In this document: piece after piece, positions 36,131-44,879 of the stretch
How the letters are laid out: each line of letters starts with the position of its first letter
Numbering within the stretch: the stretch's first letter is position 1
Source: Bacillus sp. Marseille-P3661
GTDB taxonomy: Bacteria; Bacillota; Bacilli; Bacillales; Bacillaceae_J
Assembly: GCF_900240995.1 (NCBI RefSeq)
Contig: NZ_LT965953.1
Span: 2,238,557-2,302,556, forward strand
DNA: 64,000 nt
Direction of reading: 5' to 3'
Translations under genes and position numbers: made by a program
The notes under the pieces: model-generated
Told to the model about the DNA's origin: nothing
The model's database searches: none
What the model saw: the letters and a program-made list of their open reading frames with translations, nothing else

Positions 36131-39100
36131 CTATTGTGATGATTTTATCGGTAACCTAACTTCCACGGTAGTGCCATGGTTTTCTTTACTTTTTACTATT
36201 ATGCTCCCATTATGCTGCCGAACAACTTTATAACATAACATTAAACCCAGACCAGTACCTTTTTCTTTATTGCTGTAGTACGGTTCACCTAATCGTTTAA
36301 TACGATCTTTATTTATACCAATTCCATTATCAATAATTTTCATTAGGAGATTTCCATCTTCTACATACCCCTCAATTTTCACAAATCCTCCATTAGGAAT
36401 TGCTTCAATGCTATTTTTTATAATATTAATGAAAACTTGTTTAATTTGGTTCACATCGCACAAAACTTGTGGAAGATTTGGTTGAAATTCTTGAGAAATC
36501 TCTACGTTTCTCAAATTTGCTTCGGATTTAAGTAATATTGTAACATCATTAAAAATAGTTTGAATATTAACCTTTTTCAACTGAATCTCCTGTGGTTTTG
36601 CAAGAGTTAAAAATTCTTTTAGAATTTCCTCAATTTGATCAAATTCTTTAAAAATGATTTCAAAATATTCTTTGTTGTTGCTTCCTTGCTCAAGAAGCTT
36701 GATAAACCCTTTTATTGACGTTAGTGGGTTTCTAACTTCATGAGCTACTCCTGCTGCAAGTTGACCAACAATAGATAGTTTTTCAGCTTTTGAGAGCTGT
36801 TCTTCTGTTATTCTTTTTTCGGTAATATCTCTTCCAACCACAATAAAGTATTCCAGTTCTCCATTTTCCCCAAGTACCGGAGTACCAACACCTTCAAATA
36901 ATACGGAATTTCCACTGCCTGTCAAAAAATGAGCTTCCATCCTAGCTGGTGTTATAGTGTCTATTACTTGTTGAAACCCCATTATTACGCTTTGTTTGTC
37001 TTCGGGATGTATTAAATCAAATGAACTTTCACCTACAAATGATCTTAACGGGTAACCGATTATATTTGCTAAGGATGGTGATGAATATATTATTTTTCCT
37101 TTGATGTCCAATAACATTATTATGTCGGTCATATTATCAGCAATAAGGCGATATTTAAACTCACTCTCTTTTAAAGCTTTCTCTGCTTTTTTTCGTACAG
37201 TTATATCAATACAGGACCCAATAACTTCAACTACTTCTCCTCCCTTTTTTAATGGGCGTAAAGTGGCTAAATAACAAATTCCATTTAACTCGTCTTCATA
37301 AGTTACAAATTCTTCTCCTTCCCATGACCTATTGTAGAAGGAAGTTTTTTCGATAGCATTTTCATGAGGCAGAAATTCCTCTAAACTTTTACCAATAACT
37401 TGCGAAGGAATCATTCCAAATCGGTAGAGCAATTCCCCATCGCAGAGTGTATGAATAAATCGATCATTAATTTTTTTATACTTAAAAATCATCCCTTGTT
37501 GTAAGCGAATCGTATCTTGTAACTCTCTTTTAGCTTTTTCCAATAATCCTTTCATCCACATCTGTTCGTTTAGATCCCTAGGAATCCCATAGGCTCCAAC
37601 AATTTGTTCAATACTAGAACGTTTTTGTTCTAAATCATTGGCTAGTACCGGCTTACTTAAGAAAAACCCTTGCCCTTCATCGCATAAATGTTGCTGCAGA
37701 AAAACAAGTTGCTCCTTAGTTTCAATTCCTTCTGCAACTACTTTCAAATTTAAATTATGAGCCATTGTAATGATTGTTTTAACGATTGTTTCATCGTTTG
37801 GATTGTTATGAAGTTTTCTAACAAATGATTGGTCAATCTTTAAGGTGTCTACAGGGAAATATTTTAAATAGCTTAGAGAACTGAATCCAGTTCCAAAATC
37901 ATCAATACTTATAAGAACACCAATCTTTTTTAGTTGCTGTAACATTAAAATTGTACTGTCAATATCAGCTGTCATATTTTCAGTAATTTCAACTTCTAAA
38001 AAATGTGGTTCAAGTCCTGTTTTTTGAAGAACAGTTTCGATTGTGTCAATTAAATTTGGTTGATTAAATTGAATCGCTGACAAATTGACAGAAACAACTG
38101 TATTAAATCCTTGTTCTTGCCATAATTTGTTTTGTTTACAAGCAACATTCAAAGCCCATTCACCTATAGGTATAATTAAACCTGTTTCTTCAGCTATTGG
38201 AATAAATGTCCCAGGTGAAACCAATCCCCACTCTGGATGTTCCCAACGAATTAACGCTTCTACACCCACTATTTTCCCTGTATTTAAATTTATTTTCGGT
38301 TGATAGTGGAGGAATAACTGATCTTGTTCTATAGAATTATAAAGCTCAACTTCCAATTTTAATGGGTCAATACTTCCTTCACCTTCATTAAAGGAGTAAA
38401 ACTTGAAGTTACTTCCACTTGCTTTTTTGGCTCTATTCATTGCGAATGCTGCATGTTTCATTAGTAATTCTACGCTTTGTCCATCCTTTGGAGCCTGACT
38501 TATGCCAATACTTAGTGAAGTTTTTAGTTCAAAACCATTAATAAAAAATGGACTAGAAACCGATTCCATGACTTGATCAATAATAGAAGATATCTCCTTT
38601 TCATCCCGGTATTCGAAAGCGACAAGAAACTCATTTCCAGAATAACGAGCAATAAAACCTAATGTGCCTACAATTCTTTTTAGATGTTCTGCAGTTTGTT
38701 TTATTAATTGGTCACCTGTTTCATGACCAAATGTATCATTTACTTTTTCTATTTTGTTCATAGATATAAATATTACTGCAATAGACACTTCAAGAGATTG
38801 TAACTTATCATTTAAGTAATTATTAAAAAAATATCGGTTGGGTATATCTGTTAAAACATCATAATTAGATAGATAATTTATTTTTTCATACTCTTGCTTT
38901 TGTTCCGTAATATCTCTAAAAAATACAGACAAACCTTCAGCAGAAGGGAAAGCCCTTATCTCATACCATCTATTGTTAAAATACTCTTCAAATTCTATAG
39001 GTTCTTGTTCTGTTAGCGCCCTTTGATATCGGGTTACAAATTTCTGTAGATCTTTATGTGGTAACGCATCAAAAATATATTGTCCAACGACATTTTCACG

Positions 39101-39223
39101 TTTAATTTGTAAAAGCCTTTCAGTAACATTATTTATGTATTCGATTTTTAAATCCCTATTTAAGGAGTAAAAAGCATCAGATACTCTTTCCAAAATGATC
39201 TCAGTATTGCTTGTCTTATTCAA
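36131..39223 (-). CDS. PAS-GGDEF-EAL-PAS-PAS-histidine kinase fusion
   Basis: A 1030-residue soluble protein. Domains in order: PAS (about 5-115); GGDEF (about 125-290) with a degenerate active site, 'ARYSGNEFLVAF', so probably no cyclase activity; EAL (about 300-545) with intact 'GVEALIRWEHP', 'VSVNLSA', 'ISIDDFGTGFSSL' and 'KVVAEGIET', so probably an active c-di-GMP phosphodiesterase; two PAS domains (about 580-825); a HisKA dimerisation domain with 'AHEVRNPLTSIKGFIKLLEQ' (phospho-His); and an HATPase ('NIIKNSIEAIPNGG', 'DNGIGINKDRI', 'GTGLGLMLCYKVV'). The kinase part resembles sporulation kinases. The start is TTG with AAAGGAG upstream. No response regulator is adjacent. Confidence 0.92.
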   Translation of the reverse strand: MNKTSNTEIILERVSDAFYSLNRDLKIEYINNVTERLLQIKRENVVGQYIFDALPHKDLQKFVTRYQRALTEQEPIEFEEYFNNRWYEIRAFPSAEGLSVFFRDITEQKQEYEKINYLSNYDVLTDIPNRYFFNNYLNDKLQSLEVSIAVIFISMNKIEKVNDTFGHETGDQLIKQTAEHLKRIVGTLGFIARYSGNEFLVAFEYRDEKEISSIIDQVMESVSSPFFINGFELKTSLSIGISQAPKDGQSVELLMKHAAFAMNRAKKASGSNFKFYSFNEGEGSIDPLKLEVELYNSIEQDQLFLHYQPKINLNTGKIVGVEALIRWEHPEWGLVSPGTFIPIAEETGLIIPIGEWALNVACKQNKLWQEQGFNTVVSVNLSAIQFNQPNLIDTIETVLQKTGLEPHFLEVEITENMTADIDSTILMLQQLKKIGVLISIDDFGTGFSSLSYLKYFPVDTLKIDQSFVRKLHNNPNDETIVKTIITMAHNLNLKVVAEGIETKEQLVFLQQHLCDEGQGFFLSKPVLANDLEQKRSSIEQIVGAYGIPRDLNEQMWMKGLLEKAKRELQDTIRLQQGMIFKYKKINDRFIHTLCDGELLYRFGMIPSQVIGKSLEEFLPHENAIEKTSFYNRSWEGEEFVTYEDELNGICYLATLRPLKKGGEVVEVIGSCIDITVRKKAEKALKESEFKYRLIADNMTDIIMLLDIKGKIIYSSPSLANIIGYPLRSFVGESSFDLIHPEDKQSVIMGFQQVIDTITPARMEAHFLTGSGNSVLFEGVGTPVLGENGELEYFIVVGRDITEKRITEEQLSKAEKLSIVGQLAAGVAHEVRNPLTSIKGFIKLLEQGSNNKEYFEIIFKEFDQIEEILKEFLTLAKPQEIQLKKVNIQTIFNDVTILLKSEANLRNVEISQEFQPNLPQVLCDVNQIKQVFINIIKNSIEAIPNGGFVKIEGYVEDGNLLMKIIDNGIGINKDRIKRLGEPYYSNKEKGTGLGLMLCYKVVRQHNGSIIVKSKENHGTTVEVRLPIKSSQ

Positions 39224-39354
39224 AATCTTATCTCCTTTCAATTAGAGTTTTTATTATTAATCCCCAACATAACATAGTTACAATTAAATTTCCTTTTACG
39301 TTAGCTCAATAAGAAAAAAAGCCACCAAGGTGGATTGAGTAGATATCCTGAAGT

Positions 39355-39534
39355 TTACAAAAAATTCACTTCTTCCAATGCATGCTTTATTCTAAACTCA
39401 GCCATTTCTTTAGTTTGTTCGGGAGTTCCCCTGTAACAATTCCAGGCAGATATCTTTCCTATTGATGCCCATGCCTTAAATGCGCTCCCGTATTCGTATA
39501 CTCGAATTTTAACTTTACTATGCCATATTACCAA
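39355..39534 (-). CDS. Short open frame in a decayed patch, unknown
   Basis: Fifty-nine codons from a TTG at 39534, with no convincing ribosome site. The translation contains 'KVKIRVYEYGSAFKAW' and 'GTPEQTKEMAEFRIKHALEE', which look like real protein sequence, but I do not recognise it. It may be the 3' remnant of a longer gene, since the frame around it is surrounded by broken sequence. Confidence 0.25.
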   Translation of the reverse strand: MVIWHSKVKIRVYEYGSAFKAWASIGKISAWNCYRGTPEQTKEMAEFRIKHALEEVNFL

Positions 39535-39732
39535 GGCTAATTAAAAACCCTATTAAAATCCATTTGGTCCAACCATACATAGGAAGAACAGTTACTGATA
39601 TTAAGAATCCAATCGTAAAACATTTAATAAATGAACCAATAATAGCAGTACGGGAAGTATTGTTAGTACAGATAATAAACCAAATATTACACCAGAATTA
39701 ATTCCTATTGGTAATAAATTTGATTTCTCTAA
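39523..39732 (-). pseudogene. Remnant of a small membrane protein gene
   Basis: Two minus-strand frames carry hydrophobic, protein-like sequence that only makes sense if joined: 'LLPIGINSGVIFGLLSVLTI' in one, then 'GSFIKCFTIGFLISVTVLP' and 'WTKWILIGFLISLGNMA' in the other. There is no start codon or ribosome site for the second part. It is most likely a frameshifted and truncated membrane protein gene. Confidence 0.4.
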
Positions 39733-40074
39733 CTAACCCATCAATTGATATGATTGTTTTAAAAGAATTAAAAACTCTTGATTGAGGTCATCCACACTAT
39801 TGAATCTAAAGTTATTGTGAAATCTGTTTTTGGAAACTTGTTCAATTTTAGTAATTTTCTCGTGTTCAATGTGATGGTTTGATACTAAATTAAAATTTAA
39901 CCATTTCTTTTTTGGATGAACTCCTCCAAAGGAAGATTTATTCAAAAGATGAATAGAAGTCTTTTTTAACTCAATTTCAAAAGGTCCTATTTCTTTTAAT
40001 AAATCGAGGATTTTTGAATATATTTCAAAAACATTAGGTGCCTTATTTAAGAATAATTCATCTTGCTTCTCTTC
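39733..40074 (-). pseudogene. Remnant of a DUF5655-like gene
   Basis: The open frame encodes 'PFEIELKKTSIHLLNKSSFG', 'GVHPKKKWLNFNLVS' and 'KIEQVSKNRFHNNFRF', typical of the C-terminal DUF5655 domain. Upstream there is no ATG, GTG or TTG start before the TTG at 39945, although the recognisable domain begins earlier, and the frame runs into the end of the CBO0543-type gene. The 5' part appears to be lost. Confidence 0.5.
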
Positions 40075-40513
40075 TATCCGCCGTGTAGTCTAATAAGAAA
40101 TAAAGAATGTACATTGAAATAAAGTAAACCACCGCCGAATAGATTATATTCCATTCACCATAATGTAAAACTCTAATATAGACTGCATACAATTCAAGTA
40201 ATACAAGAATGCAGGTCCATCCCAATATATATATAAATTTCTTAATGACATTAGATTTCAGGGGAAAATAATTAAAAATAATAACCAGTACAGCAATCTC
40301 ACCAATGGCTACGGCTAGGTACCTCCACTCTATTTGTTCTTTATCAAAATACCAGTAAAGTTTGTACTTTAAATCAAGATACAAATCAGTTACAAAATTC
40401 ATTAACAATGCAAACTGTATTGTAGCTAGTAACTCGTGCCTAGTTCGTTTTCTGGGCATTTTGAGGGCAACTAAAAGAACTAATATAACTGTCACTATAA
40501 ATAGATTCACCAA
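40058..40513 (-). CDS. CBO0543-family membrane protein
   Basis: A protein of about 151 residues with four or five membrane segments ('FIVTVILVLLVALK', 'YLAVAIGEIAVLVIIFNYFP', 'FIYILGWTCILVLLELYAVY', 'IIYSAVVYFISMYILYFLLD'). 'GWTCILVLLELYAVYIRVL' with a downstream Tyr/Trp region is typical of the CBO0543 family (function unknown), as is the protein at 42230-42757. GAGGTG precedes a TTG at 40513 or GTG at 40510; an ATG at 40561 has no ribosome site. Its end overlaps the DUF5655 remnant by 17 bases. Confidence 0.65.
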   Translation of the reverse strand: MVNLFIVTVILVLLVALKMPRKRTRHELLATIQFALLMNFVTDLYLDLKYKLYWYFDKEQIEWRYLAVAIGEIAVLVIIFNYFPLKSNVIKKFIYILGWTCILVLLELYAVYIRVLHYGEWNIIYSAVVYFISMYILYFLLDYTADRREAR

Positions 40514-40842
40514 GAGGAACACCTCGTTTTTAAAAAACAACAATATCAACCATATTATCATTATTTATTCGATGAATTATTCTTCTATAACTAACCTGCA
40601 TCGTTAGTTCAACAAGCACAACTTCGTTAATATGCATAATTATTAGTATATATACATTTTTCTTGAGCATTGATACTTCAAAAAAAAACAGTGATTGTAT
40701 GATCGTTAAGACCATCAACACACTCTTTCCTCAAAAAAGGAAGTACTTGACTGAAAAAAAGTGTTGCATTTAATCAAGCAAAAACTGTGTCAACTCTTTC
40801 AAGCGGTCACATTAGTAGATAATCAAGATGAACTGCTCTACA

Positions 40843-40870
40843 AACACATACTCTGCTATGTGTTTTTTTT
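40843..40870 (+). terminator. Terminator-like hairpin in the capA leader
   Basis: AACACATA CTCTGC TATGTGTT followed by T residues. No gene precedes it on this strand; the nearest downstream gene starts at 40998. A TTGACT box lies at 40747-40752. It could end a short RNA or act as an attenuator. Confidence 0.45.
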
Positions 40871-40997
40871 GGTGATTAATTTACCTGTTCAACTTCTAAT
40901 ATACAATGACTATTTTTTATTTATTTTCACTAAATCTATCAAAATTTGTTTCTATTTGTATTATAGTAGAGGTAAATATTATATCTTAGGAGTTTAT

Positions 40998-42185
40998 ATG
41001 AAAACTTTAAAAATAAAAATGTACGTTTCAATGATTATAACGACTTTATTATTTCTTACTTGTTTCATGCTCATTCAAATGTACTTAACTCAAAGTCAAT
41101 CAGTTTCAGGTCAATCAACGGCTAATAAGGTAGCATTTGAACATACTCCAAAGCCTTTATCTTCATTACCTCTTAATAAGACCGTTCCGGTCAAATCAAC
41201 GGCAACATTAGTTGGGATTGGGGACATTCTGATACATGGTACAGTCTACAAGGATGCTAGATTGCAAGACGGCAGCTATGATTTTACACATATGCTAGAA
41301 TCTGTGTCACCATATATTGAATCTGCGGATATTGCATTTGCCAACCAGGAGACTGTTATTGGCGGCTCAGAAATAGGGCTATCGACATACCCAAGATTTA
41401 ATAGTCCATTTGAGGTTGGTGATGCATTAAAAAAAATCGGCATTGATGTTGTATCAATGGCCAACAATCATACATTAGATCGTGGAGAAGAAGCTATTCG
41501 CAACGCTATAAACTATTGGAATAAACTAGGTATAACATATGTAGGTTCTTATCTATCCGAGGAGGATCAACAGACCATTAGAGTTATCCAAAAGAATGAT
41601 ATTTCTTTTTCATTCCTTGCTTATACCTATGGGACAAATGGCATACCTGTGCCAAAAGGCAAAGAGTATTTAGTAAATCTAATTAATACAGAAAAAATTA
41701 AAGAAGAAATTAACAGGGCAAAGTCTTTATCAGACGTCGTCGTGGTTAGCTTACATTTTGGTAATGAATATATACGTTTACCAAACGAACAACAAAAACA
41801 ACTTGTTAAGGAGCTAGTAAATGCTGGTGCAAATATTATATTAGGACATCACCCACATGTACTTCAGCCAACAGAGTGGGTTACATCTGAAACTGGTAAT
41901 AAAGCCTTTGTGATCTATTCTTTAGGAAATTTTTTATCAGGCCAAAAAGAACTCTATCGGGAAATTGGTGGTATTATCCAGCTGGAAATTGAAAAAACAA
42001 GAAATGGTAATCATACTTCGATTATAATTAAAAATCCAGCATTTTTACCGACCTATGTTGTCAAAACAGGCTCAAGTAATTTCAAAGTTATTCCGCTAAA
42101 GAATGCTGGTAAAAGTCCAAGCATATACGACGATATTACAGCACATATGAAACAATGGGTACCTGATTTAGAAATACTGCAATAA
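40998..42185 (+). CDS. CapA-family protein (PgsA-like metallophosphatase fold)
   Basis: A 395-residue protein anchored by an N-terminal segment ('MYVSMIITTLLFLTCFMLIQ', about 8-27), the rest outside. The CapA/YwtB domain shows 'LVGIGDILIHGTVYKDARL' (metal-binding GDxxxH type), 'DIAFANQETVIGG', 'VSMANNHTLDRGEEAI', 'VVVSLHFGNEY' and 'NIILGHHPHVLQPTEW'. The family is required for poly-gamma-glutamate or capsule synthesis in some Bacillus, but no capB/C neighbours are present, so the role here is open. The start at 40998 follows TTAGGAG; the frame extends upstream but that part contains a terminator hairpin. Confidence 0.88.
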   Translation: MKTLKIKMYVSMIITTLLFLTCFMLIQMYLTQSQSVSGQSTANKVAFEHTPKPLSSLPLNKTVPVKSTATLVGIGDILIHGTVYKDARLQDGSYDFTHMLESVSPYIESADIAFANQETVIGGSEIGLSTYPRFNSPFEVGDALKKIGIDVVSMANNHTLDRGEEAIRNAINYWNKLGITYVGSYLSEEDQQTIRVIQKNDISFSFLAYTYGTNGIPVPKGKEYLVNLINTEKIKEEINRAKSLSDVVVVSLHFGNEYIRLPNEQQKQLVKELVNAGANIILGHHPHVLQPTEWVTSETGNKAFVIYSLGNFLSGQKELYREIGGIIQLEIEKTRNGNHTSIIIKNPAFLPTYVVKTGSSNFKVIPLKNAGKSPSIYDDITAHMKQWVPDLEILQ

Positions 42186-42187
42186 TA

Positions 42188-42228
42188 AAAAATGCCTGAA
42201 TTAGGATAGATACTAATTCAGGCATTTT
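42188..42228. terminator. Bidirectional terminator
   Basis: AAAATGCCTGAATTAG / CTAATTCAGGCATTTT between converging genes. Confidence 0.85.
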
Positions 42229-42229
42229 C

Positions 42230-42757
42230 TCATTTTCCCCTCTCCTCTACCGGAATATGTACAGGTATCTCAAACCACCAGATAAAAAAGACTACTATGA
42301 GTAATGTAACCATATAGGCTATTAATGGTTTCTTATAAAATAACCGTAGCATAGGGAACATAAAACAATCAAAAAAGACTGACCAGCTATAACTCCAGCC
42401 ATATTGATATTCAATATGACCAGTCTTCACGAAAATCCACTCAATTCCAGCATACCATCCTATATACCACACATAATGAAGAAAAACTCTTCCTATGCCT
42501 TTGTCTTCTGGATAATTCCCAATAAATAAAAGTGCCGTTGCAGGAAAAACAATGAAAGTATATAACATTTCAGTTAGTGTATGAGTACTAATAAAATCCG
42601 CATCTAGCCGCCAAAGAAAGTGATTCGCTGTCAGAAAATTATAGAGAAGATTTCCTAGTGCAAAGTATAACATAACCGTATGGTACTTTTGCCAATTCCT
42701 CCAGTTTCCTGCCTTCCACACGATTACAATCATAATAATAGACAAAAGCAAATGCAT
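42230..42757 (-). CDS. CBO0543-family membrane protein
   Basis: A 175-residue protein with four to five membrane segments, including 'HLLLSIIMIVIVWKAGNW', 'MLYFALGNLLYNFLTANHFL' and 'LIAYMVTLLIVVFFIWWF'. 'YIGWYAGIEWIFVKTGHIEY' is a family signature. Function unknown. AAGGAG precedes the start. A second family member lies at 40058-40513, on the other side of the CapA gene. Confidence 0.75.
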   Translation of the reverse strand: MHLLLSIIMIVIVWKAGNWRNWQKYHTVMLYFALGNLLYNFLTANHFLWRLDADFISTHTLTEMLYTFIVFPATALLFIGNYPEDKGIGRVFLHYVWYIGWYAGIEWIFVKTGHIEYQYGWSYSWSVFFDCFMFPMLRLFYKKPLIAYMVTLLIVVFFIWWFEIPVHIPVEERGK

Positions 42758-42866
42758 CAGTGTAATCTCCTTGTGGCTTTTTTTGTTAATATACGATAAC
42801 CTGACCTATCTTATTCAATTGACAAGCGAATACAATTGACATTTATCGTTTTTTTTTCTATTATAA

Positions 42867-42883
42867 ATCGTAATGGTTACGAT
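42867..42883. promoter_or_regulatory. Zur box in front of the zinc operon
   Basis: ATCGTAATGGTTACGAT is a perfect 7-3-7 palindrome and matches the Bacillus Zur/Fur-type pattern (AAATCGTAATnATTACGATT). It lies 90 bases before yidD. Zur with zinc would block the operon here, and the operon itself encodes a Zur-like protein. Confidence 0.85.
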
Positions 42884-42892
42884 AATAGTTAA

Positions 42893-42905
42893 GGTTATTA
42901 TAACC
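42893..42905. promoter_or_regulatory. Second small palindrome in the zinc promoter
   Basis: GGTTATTATAACC, ten bases after the Zur box. It may be a secondary Zur contact or overlap the -10 region. Confidence 0.35.
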
Positions 42906-42972
42906 GTTGTTTAATAAAGCATTAACTGCCTTTTAATTTAGGCTGAATTTTTTCTAAGAAGGTAGATATACG

Positions 42973-43212
42973 ATGAATTGGCCATTTTTAACAATCATAA
43001 GGTTTTACCAGAAATTTATTTCTCCTTTAAAACCTCCAACATGTCGTTTTTATCCAACATGCTCACATTATGGACTCGAAGCTATTCAACGGTTTGGTAT
43101 TATCAAGGGTGGGTATTACACGCTTATACGAATCTTAAAATGCCATCCCTTCCATCCAGGTGGAATAGACCCGGTACCTGAAAAAGTAAATAAACTAAAA
43201 AATAGTCGGTGA
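42973..43212 (+). CDS. yidD: Membrane protein insertion efficiency factor YidD
   Basis: A 79-residue protein. '[20 protein letters not shown]' and '[18 protein letters not shown]' then '[14 protein letters not shown]' are the classic YidD motifs with three conserved Cys. YidD assists YidC in inserting membrane proteins. Here it leads the Zur-controlled zinc operon, only 6 bases before znuC. The Cys-rich composition makes a zinc-related alternative form plausible: some Zur regulons swap zinc-binding proteins for zinc-free ones. Confidence 0.92.
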   Translation: MNWPFLTIIRFYQKFISPLKPPTCRFYPTCSHYGLEAIQRFGIIKGGYYTLIRILKCHPFHPGGIDPVPEKVNKLKNSR

Positions 43213-43218
43213 TATAAT

Positions 43219-44007
43219 ATGGAAAAATCAAATGAAGAACAGGTCATAAATGTTAAAGATGTTTCTTTTGCATATGATAACAAACTTGTACTAGATCATG
43301 TATCGTTTAAAATAACAAAAGGAACATTTTTAGGTTTAGTTGGTCCAAATGGATCTGGAAAATCTACGCTTATTAAGTTGATATTAGGAATTTTAAAGCC
43401 AAAACAGGGTGAGATCCTAATGTATGGTACTCCCATTCATAAGTTTAAACAGCGCCATCTAATTGGTTTTGTATCTCAAAAGGCAAATAGTTTTAATACT
43501 GGTTTTCCTGCAACAGTACTTGAAGTTGTCTTAAGTGGACTAACTTCTAAAGTAGGCTTATTTAAATTTATCAATAACAGCCATAAACAATTAGCACTTG
43601 ACGCAATTAAGGCGGTAGAAATGGAAGAATACGCCTATCAAAATATTGGTGAACTTTCAGGTGGACAACAACAGCGTGTCTTTATAGCTAGATCATTAGT
43701 AAGTAAACCCGAATTACTTATTTTAGATGAACCCACTGTCGGTGTAGATCAAAAAAACGTAGAAAGCTTTTATAATATGCTGGCTCATTTGAATAAAGAA
43801 AAAGGTATAACATTAATTATGGTTACTCACGATGTCGGCACAATTACACATCACGCTACACATGTTGCATGCTTAAATAAAAACCTTCATTTTCATGGGG
43901 AATCAAATGAATTTCAAGCAATCAATCATGCTGATTTATCTGACTTTTATGGTCATGATTTACAAGTACTAACGCATAACCACCAGCATGGAGGTGCAAG
44001 TCATTGA
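43219..44007 (+). CDS. znuC: Zinc ABC transporter ATP-binding protein
   Basis: A 262-residue ABC ATPase. Walker A 'GLVGPNGSGKSTLIKLILG', signature 'GELSGGQQQRVFIARSL' and Walker B 'PELLILDEPTVGVDQ' are complete. The His-rich C-terminus ('LTHNHQHGGASH') suits a zinc importer. It energises uptake through the permease whose gene overlaps its stop by 4 bases. No zinc-binding lipoprotein (ZnuA/AdcA) gene is adjacent. Confidence 0.93.
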   Translation: MEKSNEEQVINVKDVSFAYDNKLVLDHVSFKITKGTFLGLVGPNGSGKSTLIKLILGILKPKQGEILMYGTPIHKFKQRHLIGFVSQKANSFNTGFPATVLEVVLSGLTSKVGLFKFINNSHKQLALDAIKAVEMEEYAYQNIGELSGGQQQRVFIARSLVSKPELLILDEPTVGVDQKNVESFYNMLAHLNKEKGITLIMVTHDVGTITHHATHVACLNKNLHFHGESNEFQAINHADLSDFYGHDLQVLTHNHQHGGASH

Positions 44008-44879
44008 TTGAAAATATACTCCAATATGAGTTTTTACAAAATGCCTTTTTCACAGGAATCATGATTGGTATTTTAGCGCCTCTGTTAGGTGTATTTATTG
44101 TAGTCAGAAGATTATCTCTAATAGCCGATGCATTAAGCCATATTACTCTTGCAGGGATAGCCGCAAGCATGTTACTTGAAAAAAAAGTTATGGCTTTCCA
44201 AGGGTTGAATCCTATATATATGGGAATGGTATTTTCTGTCGGCGGATCCATGCTAATCGAAAACCTTCGTAAAATTTATAAGCATTATCAAGAGTTAGCC
44301 ATACCGATTATTTTATCAGGCGGTGTCGGTTTAAGCGTAGTCTTTATATCTTTGGCTGACGGTTTCAATACAGACCTTTTCACTTATTTATTTGGTAGTG
44401 TTACCGCCGTGAGCAGAGTCGATCTATGGACCATTTTAATTGTAACAATTGTAGTTATCTCGATGATCGTCTTATTTTTCAAAGAACTTTTTATTTTATC
44501 ATTTGATGAAGAACATGCTGTTGTATCTGGTATAAATGCTAAATGGATTCACTTTTTGTTTATTGTAATGGTTGCTATAGTCATTGCAGCTTCGATGAGA
44601 ATCGTCGGTGTGTTGCTTGTTTCAGCTTTGATGACCTTACCGGTTGCATCTAGTATTAGGATCGCACGAGGTTTTAAACAGACAATCCTTTATTCTGTTC
44701 TTTTTGGTGAAATAGCTGTAGTCGGCGGCTTAATTGTTGCTTACTATTTGGATATTGCTCCCGGGGGCACTATTGTTATTTTTTCGATTTTAATATTGAT
44801 GACAACAATACTAATCAAAAAAATCACTCGTTCCTTACCAAGAAAAACTGCAAGGAGTAGATTCGATGAATATAGATGA
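44004..44879 (+). CDS. znuB: Zinc ABC transporter permease
   Basis: A 291-residue membrane protein of the ABC-3 family with about eight membrane segments ('TGIMIGILAPLLGVFIVVRR', 'LIADALSHITLAGIAA', 'IVGVLLVSALMTLPVASSIR'). The 'ADALSHITLAG' motif is family specific. The start is TTG overlapping the znuC stop, with GGAGGTG upstream. Its 3' end overlaps zur by 14 bases. Confidence 0.93.
   Translation: MIENILQYEFLQNAFFTGIMIGILAPLLGVFIVVRRLSLIADALSHITLAGIAASMLLEKKVMAFQGLNPIYMGMVFSVGGSMLIENLRKIYKHYQELAIPIILSGGVGLSVVFISLADGFNTDLFTYLFGSVTAVSRVDLWTILIVTIVVISMIVLFFKELFILSFDEEHAVVSGINAKWIHFLFIVMVAIVIAASMRIVGVLLVSALMTLPVASSIRIARGFKQTILYSVLFGEIAVVGGLIVAYYLDIAPGGTIVIFSILILMTTILIKKITRSLPRKTARSRFDEYR

Noticed and set aside
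39733..39945. An intact 70-residue gene
   Set aside because: The recognisable domain begins upstream of any start codon, so this is the tail of a broken gene.
40761..40997. N-terminal extension of the CapA-like protein
   Set aside because: The extension contains a terminator hairpin and lacks a ribosome site; ATG 40998 follows TTAGGAG and begins a proper membrane anchor.
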